DNA from: Hymenobacter persicinus
GTDB taxonomy: Bacteria; Bacteroidota; Bacteroidia; Cytophagales; Hymenobacteraceae
Assembly (NCBI RefSeq): GCF_004167665.1
Contig: NZ_SEWE01000014.1
Coordinates: 1-64,000, forward strand
DNA length: 64,000 nucleotides
Direction of reading: 5' to 3'
Shown here: one piece after another, positions 1-9,019 of the stretch
Layout: every line of letters begins with the position of its first letter
How positions within the stretch are numbered: position 1 is the stretch's first letter
The notes under the pieces: model-generated
What the model was told of the DNA's origin: nothing
Database searches by the model: none
The model's input: only the letters and a program-made list of their open reading frames with translations
Position numbers and translations under genes: made by a program

Positions 1-500
1 CGACCCCCGGCGGCGCCCTGCACGGTGGCCGCGGCTCCCAGCCGCAGACTAGCGTTTTCGGCCGTGAGCAGGTTGCCGCCGGCCAGCTTGAGCGTGCCGA
101 GCACCGTGGCATCCGATTCGAGCGTGGTACCCGCGGGATTATCGAGGCGCAGGTTGAACAGCGCCGCGCCGTGCATGCTCAGCACGTGGGGCGCTGTGCC
201 TAGGCCCAGCAACACCACGGTGCTGCGGCCAGCGTCCCAGCGGGCTCCAGGAGCATTACGCAGGTCGCCCTCGTCGATGAAGAGGCGGCTGAGCGGCTGA
301 TCCTGGGCAGTCAGCAGGCTCAGCTCCCCGGCATTTTCGACGTCGCCGCGCAGGTAGCGCAGGGAGTCGGCAATGGTCAGCACCCCGCCGGGGCCGTTGT
401 AGAGGGCCTGCGCCCGGCCGGCCTGCGGAACCAGCGCCCAGCACAGCACCAGCAGAGCCAGCAGCTTGGGCGGTTCGAAGTAGTTAAAGTATCGGTTCAT
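1..500 (-). CDS. Secreted protein, 3' end outside window
   Basis: An open frame reads leftward from an ATG at 500 to the window edge (166 codons seen). The N-terminus MNRYFNYFEPPKLLALLVL leads into a hydrophobic stretch ending PQAGRAQA, a good Sec signal peptide with cleavage after GRAQ. The rest is a beta-rich repetitive surface-type sequence (short phrases like TVLGTLKLAGGNLLTAENASL). It starts 11 bp after the stop of the collagen-like gene, so the two are probably one operon. No family could be assigned; a C-terminal T9SS sorting domain beyond the edge would be expected but is not visible. Confidence 0.7.
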   Translation of the reverse strand, partial: MNRYFNYFEPPKLLALLVLCWALVPQAGRAQALYNGPGGVLTIADSLRYLRGDVENAGELSLLTAQDQPLSRLFIDEGDLRNAPGARWDAGRSTVVLLGLGTAPHVLSMHGAALFNLRLDNPAGTTLESDATVLGTLKLAGGNLLTAENASLRLGAAATVQGAAGG

Positions 501-511
501 GGTCCTGCGCA

Positions 512-3500
512 TTAGATGGCAACCCAAGTGGTGCCGTCGTAGATGAACATGCGCGTCTGACCAATGGCCAGCGTCAGGGTAGTGTTGAGCGTCAAGGCTC
601 TACCGGTATCATTACGTAAGTAAATGATACGCCCGGTCGTATTGTTGGTCGTCGGCAACGTAGCGGTGGTTGCGCTTCCTCCTTTCAGGGTTACGTAATT
701 GGCCACGCTGAATGCCGTGTTTAAATCAGTTGAGCCGTTCACCGCTACTGTCGTGGGGTTGACCGTGGCAGCTACTGGCCCAGCTGGCCCAGCTGGCCCA
801 GTGGCGCCCGTAGCACCAGCCGGTCCGGTCGTGCCAGTAGCCCCCGTAGCTCCGGTAGGCCCAACCGGCCCTGTCAGGCCCTGAGCGCCTTGATCACCTT
901 TAGCGCCTGTTGCGCCAGTGGGTCCTGCGGGCCCGGCTACGCCCTGAATTCCTTGGTCTCCTTTAGCGCCGGCTGGGCCTTGGGCGCCAGTTGCGCCCAC
1001 AGCGCCTTGCTCACCCTGTGGGCCAGTTGCGCCTTGTGGGCCGACAGAACCGGTTTCGCCCCGTTCACCCTGCGGGCCGGCTGGGCCAACTGGTCCAGCA
1101 ACGCCCTGCGGGCCCATGGCACCCGTAGCACCGGTTTCCCCTTGCGGACCCTGAGCCCCCGTGGCACCTGCCGGTCCGACTTCGCCTTGTGGACCTGCCG
1201 CACCGGCGACACCTTGCACACCCTGGTCGCCTTTGGCACCGGCGGGGCCTTGCGGGCCAATCTCTCCTTGGTCACCTTTGGCGCCGGCGGCACCCGTGGC
1301 TCCGGTTGGACCTACTTCGCCTTGTGAGCCCTGGGCACCAGTTGCGCCCGTGGCACCGGTAGCGCCGGTTTCGCCCCGCTCACCCTGCGGGCCAGCTGCA
1401 CCAACGGCGCCTTGTGGACCCATTGGCCCCGTGGCTCCGGTAGCTCCTATTGGGCCTGCTGGTCCGGTTGCGCCGGTGTCGCCTTGCGGGCCAGCGGCGC
1501 CGGCTACGCCCTGCTCACCTTGAGCGCCAGCAGGGCCTTGGGGACCAATGTCGCCCTGGTCTCCCTTGTCGCCCTTCGCTCCGGCGGCGCCCGTTGCACC
1601 CGTTTCGCCTTGTGGGCCCTGGGCACCGGTTGCGCCAATGGCACCCGTGGCTCCCTGAGGGCCAGCCGGTCCGGCCTCACCCGTATCTCCTTTGTCACCT
1701 TTCGCACCAGCGGCACCTATGGCCCCGGTTTCTCCTTTTGGACCGGCGGGGCCAGTAGCGCCAACTTCCCCCTGCGGACCTGCCGGGCCGGCGGGACCCA
1801 TATCACCGGTAGCTCCCTGAGGACCTACGGCGCCTTGTGGGCCGGCTACTCCCTGTTCGCCGGTATCACCTTTCGGACCTTGGCTACCCATTGGCCCGGC
1901 AGAGCCAGTGGCACCCGTCTGCCCGGTCGCACCCATTGGGCCAGCAACTCCCTGTTCGCCCTGCGGCCCGGCAGCTCCCGTGGCTCCGGTAGCGCCCTGG
2001 TCACCCTTAGCACCTGCCGGGCCCGTGGCACCCATTGGACCAACAGCACCCTGCTCGCCTTGTGGGCCAGTAGCCCCGGTCTCCCCCCGTTCGCCCTGCG
2101 GGCCAATTGGGCCGATTGGTCCAGCAACGCCCTGCGGTCCGGTGGAACCCATCGGACCAATTTCACCCTGCGGCCCAGTGGCCCCGGTAGCACCCGTGGC
2201 TCCGGTAGCTCCTATTGGGCCTACTGGTCCGGTCGCGCCGGTATCGCCTTGCGGGCCCTGAGCACCGGCCGGGCCAATGTTGCCCTGCGGGCCGGCGGGG
2301 CCAGCTGCTCCCGTTTCGCCTTGGGGACCAGCTACCCCTTGTTCACCTCTGGGACCCGTGGCACCCGTTGCACCCACTGCGCCGACGGAACCCGTGGCAC
2401 CCATGGGGCCCGCCACACCTTGTGGCCCGATTTCGCCTTGGTCGCCCTTATCACCTTTCGCGCCCGCGGCCCCGGTAGCGCCGGTTGGCCCCACTGGACC
2501 TGTTGCTCCCATTGGCCCCGTAGTTCCCGTGTCACCTTTCTGGCCCTGGGGGCCGGCAGCACCCGTAGCACCTTGCGGACCCATCATCCCAATTGCGCCC
2601 TGCGGACCAGTGTCGCCGGTGTCCCCCTTGTCGCCTTTGGCACCCTGCGGGCCGGTAGCGCCAGCAGGGCCGGCTACGCCGTTAAGGCCGTTGGTGCCGT
2701 TGTCACCTTTGGGGCCCGCAGGCCCCTGGGGCCCCGTGGCACCCATCGGGCCGGCCGCACCGGTAGCGCCGTTGAGGCCGTTGGTGCCGTTAGCGCCTTG
2801 AGGACCCGCCGGGCCCTGCGGGCCGGTGGCGCCGGTCAGACCTTGCGGGCCCTGAGCACCCGTGGCGCCGTTCAGCCCGTTCGTGCCGTTGTCGCCTTTA
2901 TCACCTTTCGGGCCCGTCGCGCCCTGGGAGCCGGCGGGGCCAGCCGGACCAACCGGCCCGGCTACGCCGTTAAGGCCATTAGTGCCGTTGTCGCCTTTCG
3001 GACCAGCGGGACCCTGGGGACCCGTAGCCCCGGTAAGGCCCTGAGGGCCAGCCGGGCCGGTAGCGCCATTTAAGCCATTGGTGCCGGCATCCCCTTTGGG
3101 ACCTTGCGTGCCCTGGGGGCCAGCTGGGCCCGTAAGCCCAATATCGCCCTTCGCTCCGGCGGGTCCGGTAGGGCCTTGCAGACCCTGCGGACCCACGGGA
3201 CCCGCCGCCCCAGTAGCTCCGGCCGGACCGGCTGCGCCCGCCGGGCCCGCCGCTCCGGCTGTTCCCTGAATACCTTGCGGCCCCTGCGCTCCAGCTGCTC
3301 CAGCCGTTCCCGGGTCCCCTTTAGGCCCCGCCGGTCCAGCAGGTCCAGCAATGGTGGGCAGGGTGACGGCATTGGTAGCGTTTAAGCGGAGCGTGAGGCC
3401 GGTCAGGGTGAGCTGGTCGAGCGGCTGAGCCGACAGCAGCCCGTTGTTATCCGCCACCACCATGCGCTTACCGCCGCCGCCCAAAGTCGAGAGGGTGGTG

Positions 3501-4024
3501 TTGCCGACCACTTTTAGCGTGCCGCCCAATGAGCCGGAGCCGTCGATGCGGAAGGCCGCGGACTGGTCGGCCGTGGTCTGGTTCTGAATGTAGTCCAGTT
3601 TGGCGGCGGCCTTTTCGGCGCCCGGATTGTTGGGCAGGGGGGCCGCGCTGACCGTATGCCATTTCTCGACGCCGACCGGGGCGCTGCTGGTAACGACCCG
3701 CACCCAGCTCACGGGCGCGTCGCCTTTGGCCCCGGTTCCGCCGGCATTGTAATACAGGCCCGCGCCCCCCGGCAGCGCACTGCTGGTATTGAAAATCATC
3801 AGCCCGGTCGCCGGGTTGGCCACGGTGGTGTTATCGGCGGCCGAAGTAAGGGCGACGCGTGGAATCAGCAGGCCGCGGTTGCTGCTCGAAATGTCGAGGG
3901 CAGCAGATGGATCGGGGGTGCGCGTGCCGATGCCAGTCTGGGCATACCCCAGATTAGCCACCGATACACACCCAGCCACCAATAAGAGCCTCAGCTGAGG
4001 CGCAAAACGGGTCCACGTGTTCAT
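512..4024 (-). CDS. Giant collagen-like (Gly-X-Y) secreted protein
   Basis: 1170 aa. Residues 1-28 are a signal peptide ([16 protein letters not shown]). Residues about 30-110 carry the phrase [18 protein letters not shown], the N-terminal head often found in Bacteroidota fibre-like surface proteins. From about residue 227 to 1083 the sequence is almost uninterrupted Gly-X-Y, some 285 triplets rich in GPA, GPQ, GAT and GDKGD, as in bacterial collagen-like proteins that form triple helices. The last 87 residues ([13 protein letters not shown]... GTTWVAI) are a compact non-repeat domain that could nucleate trimers. Predicted extracellular or surface filament. The repeat DNA produces long but meaningless open frames on the other strand. 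It is the first gene of a leftward unit with the truncated secreted protein. Family assignment is firm; function is not known. Confidence 0.93.
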   Translation of the reverse strand: MNTWTRFAPQLRLLLVAGCVSVANLGYAQTGIGTRTPDPSAALDISSSNRGLLIPRVALTSAADNTTVANPATGLMIFNTSSALPGGAGLYYNAGGTGAKGDAPVSWVRVVTSSAPVGVEKWHTVSAAPLPNNPGAEKAAAKLDYIQNQTTADQSAAFRIDGSGSLGGTLKVVGNTTLSTLGGGGKRMVVADNNGLLSAQPLDQLTLTGLTLRLNATNAVTLPTIAGPAGPAGPKGDPGTAGAAGAQGPQGIQGTAGAAGPAGAAGPAGATGAAGPVGPQGLQGPTGPAGAKGDIGLTGPAGPQGTQGPKGDAGTNGLNGATGPAGPQGLTGATGPQGPAGPKGDNGTNGLNGVAGPVGPAGPAGSQGATGPKGDKGDNGTNGLNGATGAQGPQGLTGATGPQGPAGPQGANGTNGLNGATGAAGPMGATGPQGPAGPKGDNGTNGLNGVAGPAGATGPQGAKGDKGDTGDTGPQGAIGMMGPQGATGAAGPQGQKGDTGTTGPMGATGPVGPTGATGAAGAKGDKGDQGEIGPQGVAGPMGATGSVGAVGATGATGPRGEQGVAGPQGETGAAGPAGPQGNIGPAGAQGPQGDTGATGPVGPIGATGATGATGATGPQGEIGPMGSTGPQGVAGPIGPIGPQGERGETGATGPQGEQGAVGPMGATGPAGAKGDQGATGATGAAGPQGEQGVAGPMGATGQTGATGSAGPMGSQGPKGDTGEQGVAGPQGAVGPQGATGDMGPAGPAGPQGEVGATGPAGPKGETGAIGAAGAKGDKGDTGEAGPAGPQGATGAIGATGAQGPQGETGATGAAGAKGDKGDQGDIGPQGPAGAQGEQGVAGAAGPQGDTGATGPAGPIGATGATGPMGPQGAVGAAGPQGERGETGATGATGATGAQGSQGEVGPTGATGAAGAKGDQGEIGPQGPAGAKGDQGVQGVAGAAGPQGEVGPAGATGAQGPQGETGATGAMGPQGVAGPVGPAGPQGERGETGSVGPQGATGPQGEQGAVGATGAQGPAGAKGDQGIQGVAGPAGPTGATGAKGDQGAQGLTGPVGPTGATGATGTTGPAGATGATGPAGPAGPVAATVNPTTVAVNGSTDLNTAFSVANYVTLKGGSATTATLPTTNNTTGRIIYLRNDTGRALTLNTTLTLAIGQTRMFIYDGTTWVAI

Positions 4025-4060
4025 AAGGTGTGGGTTTTTTTGTGATATAAGAGTGTTTTT

Positions 4061-4078
4061 ATGTCACTATTCTGACAT
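4061..4078. promoter_or_regulatory. Operator-like inverted repeat before collagen gene
   Basis: ATGTCA, six bases, TGACAT: a perfect 6-bp-arm inverted repeat lying 37-54 bp upstream of the start of the collagen-like gene, within the A+T-rich promoter region. Position and symmetry suit a dimeric regulator. No regulator can be named. Confidence 0.35.
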
Positions 4079-4379
4079 AAAGTGCATATATATGTTAAAT
4101 AAGTCAAAATAATAAGTAAAATTATGCAATTATTTATTTGAGTAGAAGCTTGCCTATTAATGATATTTATATAATTATAAAAATATTAAATATAACTTTT
4201 ATACAAGAAAAAGATGTTTCAGCGCGCTGAGCAAGGATGGCATCCGCAAGGCGCCCTAGACCGGAATGGGGCTGTAGCGGAAAAAGAACATTTGGAAGAT
4301 GATTCTCCGGTGTTGGCCAGCCACTTGCCACGCAACCGGCAACCCGGTGGCTTCTCCGCGGGCTGCCCGCGCTGCTGTT

Positions 4380-4406
4380 TTCGAACACCCTGTCCGTTTC
4401 CGGACG
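4380..4406 (+). promoter_or_regulatory. Enhancer-like palindrome upstream of TolC gene
   Basis: The block begins TTCGAACAC and contains TGTCCGTTTCCGGACG at 4391-4406, an inverted repeat (TGTCCG/CGGAC). The same block, with very few differences, stands at 6722-6748 before the ABC operon. Its start lies 80 bp upstream of a candidate -24/-12 element, the geometry of a binding site for an NtrC-type activator. Confidence 0.65.
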
Positions 4407-4470
4407 ACGGCCGGGTGCCTGGATAAAACAAGATTTGATGTAATAAATTGATTATGAGTGGTTTGCTGAT

Positions 4471-4486
4471 TTGGTATGCGCCTTGA
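4471..4486 (+). promoter_or_regulatory. Candidate sigma-54 (-24/-12) promoter
   Basis: TTGGTATGCGCCTTGA has GG and the TTG block at sigma-54 spacing (10 nt between the GG and the final dinucleotide) and resembles the consensus TTGGCACG-N4-TTGC, with T/T in place of C/C at -22/-20 and A at -12. The matching element before the ABC operon sits at exactly the same distance from the shared palindrome. Confidence 0.55.
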
Positions 4487-4520
4487 AGGATAGGTGCTGA
4501 ACTCCGGCATACCCTGCACG

Positions 4521-4531
4521 AAATCGGACAG
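4521..4531 (+). promoter_or_regulatory. Conserved CGGACAG half site in leader
   Basis: AAATCGGACAG repeats half of the upstream palindrome and lies 130 bp downstream of its start. The ABC operon leader has AAACCGGACAG at the same offset. It would fall just after the predicted transcription start, so it could be an autonomous operator or a second activator site. Confidence 0.4.
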
Positions 4532-4579
4532 TAGCCAGCGGCCACCCCGCTCGGCTAGTAAGACTCTAGCAACTACCTC

Positions 4580-6028
4580 ATGAAGGCATTATTGGCGCTC
4601 GGACTGCTGCTGACGCTGACCGGCCCGGCCTCGGCGCAGTCGGCCATCGAACTGCAGGACGTTATCGGGCTGGCGCTGGGGCAGTCGGCCGTGGCCCGGC
4701 AGGCCACTACCGCCCGCGAAGTCAGCCACTGGCAGTACCGGGCCTACCAAGCCAATTATCGGCCCCAGCTGGCTCTGCAGGGCGTGGTGCCCAACTTCAG
4801 CCGGGTAATTTCACCGGTGGTGCAGCCCGACGGCACCATCGATTTTCGGGCCGTGCGCATCAACAACGCCAACCTGGGCCTGACCCTGACCCAGGCCATC
4901 GGACTCACCGGGGGACAGGTGTCCGTGAGCTCGGCCGTGCAGCGCTTTGACGACTTCAACCGCAGCGCCCGACTCTACAACAACCAGCCGGTGGGCATCG
5001 GCCTTGCCCAGCCCATCGGGCGCTTCAACGGCCTGCGCTGGGCCCGCCGCCTTGAGCCGTTGCGCTACGAGGAAGCGGGCCGACAATACGTGGAGGAGCG
5101 CGAAAACATTGCCCAGCGTATCACGGAGCTATATTTCGACGTGTTGTTGCAGCAGGTCAATGCCGACGTGGCCCGGCAAAACGTGCAGGCCACCGCGGAA
5201 ATGTACCGCCTGGGGCAGGAGCGGTTTCAGCTGGGCCGCCTTTCGCAGAGCGACCTGCTGCTGCTGGAACTCAATGTGCTCAATGCCCGCCAGGCGCTGG
5301 TGCAGGCCGGCCTCGATGCCGAAAACGCGGCCCTCACCCTGCAAAGCTACTCGGGGCTGCCCGCCGCCACGCTGCGCCTGGCCGTGCCCGCCACCCCGCC
5401 CCGGGCGGTGGTGGACCCGGAGCAGGCCCTGGCGCAGGCCCGCCAGAACCGGCGCGAGCCGCTGGCCTTCCGCCGCCGCCTGCTGCAGGCCGAAAGTGAC
5501 GTGGCCCAGGCTCGGGGCAGCACGGGTTTCCAGGCCACGCTCCAGGCTAACTTGGGCTACGTGAACAGCGCCCAGAGCTTCTGGACCACCTACGCCAACC
5601 CCCAGCAGCAGCAGCAAGTCAGCCTGGGCTTCGCCGTGCCGGTAATCGACTGGGGCCGGCAGAAAGCGGTGGTGAAGTCGGCGGAGTTGAGCCGGGAGCT
5701 GGTGCAGCACACCGTGGCCCAGGAGCAAGCCACGTTTGAGCAAACCGTGCTGACCCAAGCCGCCCAACTCAGCAGCCTGCAGGGGCAGGTGACGCTGGCG
5801 GCCCAGGCTGATTCCCTGGCCCAGCGCCGCTACGATATTGCCCAGGCCACCTATAAAATCGGCCGCACGAGCCTGACCGACCTCAACATTGCCCAGGCCG
5901 AGAAAGACCAAGCCAAGCGCGCCTACATCGGGGCACTGCGGGCGGGCTGGGTGGCTCACTACCGCCTGCGCGCCCTCACCCTCTACGACTTTGCCGGCCA
6001 GCAGGCGCTGTTTGAAACGCGGCTCTAG
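4580..6028 (+). CDS. TolC-family outer-membrane efflux protein
   Basis: 482 aa with a signal peptide (MKALLALGLLLTLTGPASAQ) followed by two outer-membrane-efflux repeats: long amphipathic helices rich in Gln, Ala and Leu with the typical closing phrase IAQATYKIGRTSLTDLNIAQAE near residue 440. The length is normal for the family. It would form the trimeric outer-membrane channel of an exporter. The MacB-like ABC genes stand 0.9 kb downstream on the same strand, separated by one opposing gene, and share its promoter architecture, which supports a joint efflux system. No membrane-fusion adaptor (HlyD/MacA) is seen in the window. Confidence 0.92.
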   Translation: MKALLALGLLLTLTGPASAQSAIELQDVIGLALGQSAVARQATTAREVSHWQYRAYQANYRPQLALQGVVPNFSRVISPVVQPDGTIDFRAVRINNANLGLTLTQAIGLTGGQVSVSSAVQRFDDFNRSARLYNNQPVGIGLAQPIGRFNGLRWARRLEPLRYEEAGRQYVEERENIAQRITELYFDVLLQQVNADVARQNVQATAEMYRLGQERFQLGRLSQSDLLLLELNVLNARQALVQAGLDAENAALTLQSYSGLPAATLRLAVPATPPRAVVDPEQALAQARQNRREPLAFRRRLLQAESDVAQARGSTGFQATLQANLGYVNSAQSFWTTYANPQQQQQVSLGFAVPVIDWGRQKAVVKSAELSRELVQHTVAQEQATFEQTVLTQAAQLSSLQGQVTLAAQADSLAQRRYDIAQATYKIGRTSLTDLNIAQAEKDQAKRAYIGALRAGWVAHYRLRALTLYDFAGQQALFETRL

Positions 6029-6127
6029 CTTTTGTTTATCCTTCTATTATACAGTTTATTACTCGTGTTTATCCACAGTCAGAGCGAGTAGAGAGTGGCC
6101 TCTGCTTTAGCTCGCATTAGGTTATAA

Positions 6128-6161
6128 AAAGCCCTTTACCGCCGCGGTGGTAAAGGGCTTT
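6128..6161. terminator. Bidirectional terminator
   Basis: Stem AAAGCCCTTTACC with its complement GGTAAAGGGCTTT around a short loop, preceded by A-rich and followed by T-rich sequence. It lies between the converging ends of the TolC-like gene and the SnoaL-like gene and can serve both. Confidence 0.8.
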
Positions 6162-6199
6162 GTGTTGGGGGCAGAATGCAAACCGGGCGGGTGCAGCGG

Positions 6200-6595
6200 C
6201 TAGGCCGTAGCCGGCAGGCTGCTGTTCCAGATATCCTGGTGCAGCATCCAGTGGCCCTGCTGCTCTTTCCACACCACGAGGTACTTGCCCTGATCCAGCT
6301 GCTGGCCATTCTCGCTGAAGAGCGTGTAGGTGCCCAGCTCGATGGCCGTGTCTTCGAGCTCCTCCACGTCCCGGGTTTTGAGCTTCACCTGCTTGATGCC
6401 CATTTCCATGGCGCCCTGCCAAAAGGCCTGGATACCTGCCGCGCCCTCGATGGGCTCCATGCCCGTGGGCAGCAGCACGCCGGTGCTGGTGTAGAGGCGG
6501 GCAATGGCCGCCGCGTCGCCCCGGGCGAAGCTGGCTTCAAACGTGTCGTTGGCATGCCGGATTTCGTCGCGGATGCTGGTCGTGGTAGTGAGCAT
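6200..6595 (-). CDS. SnoaL-like / DUF4440 protein
   Basis: 131 aa from the start MLTTTTSIRDEIRHANDTF; a longer upstream extension in the same frame reads through non-coding sequence and is rejected. Features of the NTF2-like fold: an N-terminal helix (ANDTFEASFARGDAAAIARLY), TSTGVLLPTGMEPIEGAAGI, and a C-terminal strand pair LVVWKEQQGHWMLHQDIWN. Members of this family are small cytosolic ketosteroid-isomerase-like proteins, often with unknown ligands. It is encoded opposite to and between the TolC and ABC genes, and its start faces the ABC promoter region. Confidence 0.85.
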   Translation of the reverse strand: MLTTTTSIRDEIRHANDTFEASFARGDAAAIARLYTSTGVLLPTGMEPIEGAAGIQAFWQGAMEMGIKQVKLKTRDVEELEDTAIELGTYTLFSENGQQLDQGKYLVVWKEQQGHWMLHQDIWNSSLPATA

Positions 6596-6721
6596 AGCTG
6601 GTGGGATTAGGTTGGTGAAAACTGCGGTAAGGGTAAGATGCAAAGAATCAGTGGTAATAAAAACTGAATCGGGCGGCTGCTGTGGGCCCGGCTGGCCGAA
6701 ACTGACCAGTCCCGCCCCGGA

Positions 6722-6748
6722 TTCGAACACGTTGTCCGTTTTCGGACA
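6722..6748 (+). promoter_or_regulatory. Enhancer-like palindrome upstream of ABC operon
   Basis: TTCGAACAC is followed by TGTCCGTTTTCGGACA at 6733-6748, a TGTCCG-N4-CGGACA inverted repeat. It is the near-duplicate of the block at 4380-4406 before the TolC-like gene. Confidence 0.68.
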
Positions 6749-6812
6749 GATTCGGCCGGCCGTAGTGCGGGTGATTTTAAGGTAAATAGCTGTTGATTAA
6801 CGAGTTTTGGTG

Positions 6813-6828
6813 TTGGCACAGCGCTTGG
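6813..6828 (+). promoter_or_regulatory. Candidate sigma-54 (-24/-12) promoter
   Basis: TTGGCACAGCGCTTGG matches the sigma-54 consensus TTGGCACG-N4-TTGC at the -24 block exactly and has TTGG rather than TTGC at -12. It begins 80 bp after the start of the palindrome, as in the TolC upstream region. Confidence 0.6.
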
Positions 6829-6862
6829 CAATACTCTGGGGAATCTGCTGTCGGGGCGCGCA

Positions 6863-6873
6863 AAACCGGACAG
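6863..6873 (+). promoter_or_regulatory. Conserved CGGACAG half site in leader
   Basis: AAACCGGACAG stands 130 bp after the start of the palindrome, exactly as AAATCGGACAG does in the TolC leader (4521-4531), and 29 bp before the start codon of the ATPase. Confidence 0.4.
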
Positions 6874-6901
6874 CTTTCCTAGGTCCCTAACTGCTTTTGC
6901 C

Positions 6902-7630
6902 ATGAGCCTCGCCTCCGTTTCCCAAGTCCGCCCGCTGCCCGACGCCGCCACGGCCCCGGCCATTCTCAAGCTCACCGATATCGAGAAGATCTACCAAACC
7001 AAAACCATCGAGACGGTGGCCCTGAACCGCGTCAACCTGACCATCGGCAAGGGCGAGTTCGTGTCTATTATGGGCCCCAGCGGGTGCGGTAAGTCCACGC
7101 TGCTGAGCATCATCGGCCTGCTCGACGAGCCCACCAGCGGCACCGTCGAAATCGATGGGCGCCCCGTGGCGGCCTACTCCGACCGGGAGCTGGCCGCGTT
7201 GCGCAACCAGAAAATCGGCTTCGTCTTCCAGAGCTACCACCTCATCAACGACCTTTCGGTACTCGACAACGTGGAGCTGCCCCTGCTGTACCGGTCCGGG
7301 GTGGGGGGCAAAGAACGGCAGCAGCGCGCCCTGGCCGCCCTCGACAAAGTAGGCCTCAGCGCCCGCACCAATCACTTTCCCAGCCAGCTCTCGGGTGGGC
7401 AGCGCCAGCGCGTGGCCATTGCCCGGGCTCTGGCCGGCGGCCCCGAACTGATTCTGGCCGACGAGCCCACCGGTAACCTCGACTCGGTAATGGGCGAGGA
7501 AATCATGGACCTGCTGCTGACCCTGAACCGGGAAGATGGCGTGACCATCGTGATGGTCACCCACGACGAGCACCAGGCCCAGAAAACGGAGCGCGTCATC
7601 CGCTTCTTCGACGGCAGCCAGGTCAGCTAA
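6902..7630 (+). CDS. ABC transporter ATPase, MacB/LolD type
   Basis: 242 aa. Walker A GPSGCGKST at 58-66, Q-loop Gln110, signature LSGGQ at 163-167, Walker B LILADE at 183-188 and switch His221. The LSGGQRQRVAIARAL and DEPTGNLD phrases are those of the LolD/MacB/FtsE group, which drive mechanotransmission transporters rather than substrate channels. It is followed by two separate FtsX-type permeases, so the active unit is probably a dimer of this ATPase with a permease heterodimer. First gene of the presumed sigma-54-controlled operon. Confidence 0.95.
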   Translation: MSLASVSQVRPLPDAATAPAILKLTDIEKIYQTKTIETVALNRVNLTIGKGEFVSIMGPSGCGKSTLLSIIGLLDEPTSGTVEIDGRPVAAYSDRELAALRNQKIGFVFQSYHLINDLSVLDNVELPLLYRSGVGGKERQQRALAALDKVGLSARTNHFPSQLSGGQRQRVAIARALAGGPELILADEPTGNLDSVMGEEIMDLLLTLNREDGVTIVMVTHDEHQAQKTERVIRFFDGSQVS

Positions 7631-7632
7631 GC

Positions 7633-7748
7633 GGTGAAATGGTGAGTCGGTGAACTGGTGCGCTATGATTCCGCCGGCACCATTGGCGCAGAACCACGCC
7701 GCCAAAACATCCAACTCACCACTTCACCATCTCACCCTCTCACCATCC
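7633..7748. repeat. Octamer-armed palindromic element A
   Basis: The gap between ATPase and first permease is filled by this element. The left arm is four 8-bp units starting GGTG (GGTGAAAT, GGTGAGTC, GGTGAACT, GGTGCGCT); the right arm is the complementary series ending in CACC (ACTTCACC, ATCTCACC, CTCTCACC). The arms pair with mismatches only in the variable half of each unit. The core carries a GC-rich hairpin. Confidence 0.7.
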
Positions 7749-7753
7749 AACGT

Positions 7754-9019
7754 ATGCTTCTCAGCTACCTCAAAATTGCCTGGAAGGTGCTCATGCGCCG
7801 AAAGTTCTTTGCCGTCATCAACCTGTTCGGCGTCAGCTTCACGCTGATGATTCTGCTGGTGGTCATGGCCATGTTCGACCACCTGGTGGGCCCGGGTACA
7901 CCGATAAAGCGCGTGGACCGCCTGCTGTTCGTGAACGTCATCCGGCACCAGCGCCAGGACGACCACGGCTGGATGAACATGCCGGCAAGCATTCATTTCG
8001 TGGACGACTACGTGCGGAAAATGAAAACGCCGGAGCTGGTGGGCATCTGCACGGGGGTGGTCAACGCCACGGCCTTTACCAAGAGCAAGCTGCTGCCGCT
8101 GGACGTAGCCTACACCGACGGCAACCTCTGGCGCATCATGGACTTTGACTTTCTGGGCGGGCGGGCCTTTACCGGGGCCGAAGTGCAGCAGGCTCAGCCG
8201 GTGTGCGTCATCAACGAAGCTACGGCCCGCGCCTACTTCGGCAGCTCCGCCGTGGTGGGGCGCACCATCGAAATTGACCTGAAGCGCTACCGCGTGGCGG
8301 GCGTGGTGCGCAATGTATCGGCCGCGCGCGTGTATGCCTACGCCGACGTGTGGCTGCCCTACACCCTGAGCGCGGACTACTACAAAGACAACCGCCTCAA
8401 CGGCGTGTTTCTGCCGGTGCTGCTGGCGCCCTCGGCGGCGGCGGTACCGGCCGTGCGCGAGGAATACCGCCAGATGATGCGGCGGGTGGAAATCCCGAAT
8501 CCGAAGGAAGTGAAGGCCGTGTATTCCTACGCCGACCCCATGCTGGCGGGTATCACCCGAGGGCTGCTCAACTACCAGGACCAGACCGTGGACGACGACA
8601 ACCTCGATGTTTTTTACGCCATAGTGAGCGGCCTGGCGTTGCTGTTTATGCTGCTGCCGGCCCTGAACCTGGTGAACCTGAACGTGACCCGCATCCTGGA
8701 GCGCTCGGGCGAGATTGGGGTGCGCAAGGCCTTCGGGGCCACGGGCGGCAACCTGGTGGGCCAGTTTCTGGTCGAGAACGTGGTGCTGGCTTTGGTGGGC
8801 GGGCTGCTGGGGCTGGCGCTGGCCGCCGGGGCCCTGGCCCTGGTGAACGAGGCCCACCCAGTGGCCTACGCGCACTTCACCCTGAGCTGGTCGGTGTTTG
8901 GCTGGGGCATGCTGCTCACCCTGGTTTTTGGCTTGATGAGCGGCGTGTACCCGGCCTGGAAAATGTCGCGCCTGAACCCCGTGGCCGCCCTGCGCGGCGG
9001 CGGCGGCGAGCAGAAGTGA
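7754..9019 (+). CDS. ABC permease, MacB/FtsX type
   Basis: 421 aa from MLLSYLKIAWKVLMRRKFF; an in-frame upstream extension only translates the palindromic repeat and is rejected. One N-terminal membrane helix (about 20-41), a large periplasmic MacB-PCD domain, then three C-terminal helices. The cytoplasmic FtsX motif SGEIGVRKAFGATGGNL follows helix 2 and the end is YPAWKMSRLNPVAALRGG, both diagnostic. The protein should couple ATP hydrolysis to periplasmic movement in a TolC-linked export or lipoprotein-handling complex. The stop codon lies inside the next palindromic repeat. Confidence 0.93.
   Translation: MLLSYLKIAWKVLMRRKFFAVINLFGVSFTLMILLVVMAMFDHLVGPGTPIKRVDRLLFVNVIRHQRQDDHGWMNMPASIHFVDDYVRKMKTPELVGICTGVVNATAFTKSKLLPLDVAYTDGNLWRIMDFDFLGGRAFTGAEVQQAQPVCVINEATARAYFGSSAVVGRTIEIDLKRYRVAGVVRNVSAARVYAYADVWLPYTLSADYYKDNRLNGVFLPVLLAPSAAAVPAVREEYRQMMRRVEIPNPKEVKAVYSYADPMLAGITRGLLNYQDQTVDDDNLDVFYAIVSGLALLFMLLPALNLVNLNVTRILERSGEIGVRKAFGATGGNLVGQFLVENVVLALVGGLLGLALAAGALALVNEAHPVAYAHFTLSWSVFGWGMLLTLVFGLMSGVYPAWKMSRLNPVAALRGGGGEQK

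Larger units (their letters stand above)
4025..4579. other. Divergent intergenic region, no gene
   Basis: This 555-bp gap separates the collagen-like gene (leftward) from the TolC-like gene (rightward). The left 180 bp are very A+T-rich, as expected for the collagen operon promoter, and hold an inverted repeat. The right part holds the enhancer-like palindrome, candidate -24/-12 element and downstream half site described separately. I see no convincing coding frame in it. Confidence 0.7.
6596..6901. other. Divergent intergenic region with ABC operon promoter
   Basis: This 306-bp gap between the divergent SnoaL-like gene and the ABC ATPase holds the enhancer-like palindrome, the candidate -24/-12 element and a CGGACAG half site described separately. 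A further imperfect repeat, GCTGTCGG with CCGGACAGC 11 bases later, lies at about 6847-6874. No coding frame is supported here. Confidence 0.7.

Noticed and set aside
699..3385. Long open frames on the + strand opposite the collagen-like gene
   Set aside because: Their low-complexity Pro/Ala, Ser/Arg and Gly/Thr translations are mirror images of Gly-X-Y codons; no start region or domain supports them.
512..4024. Direct repeats suggestive of a CRISPR array or satellite
   Set aside because: The periodicity is 9 bp codon triplets of Gly-X-Y; there are no unique spacers of constant size.
4214..4426. Small gene in the gap between collagen and TolC genes
   Set aside because: No domain or plausible start; overlaps the conserved palindrome, which would not be kept as coding sequence.
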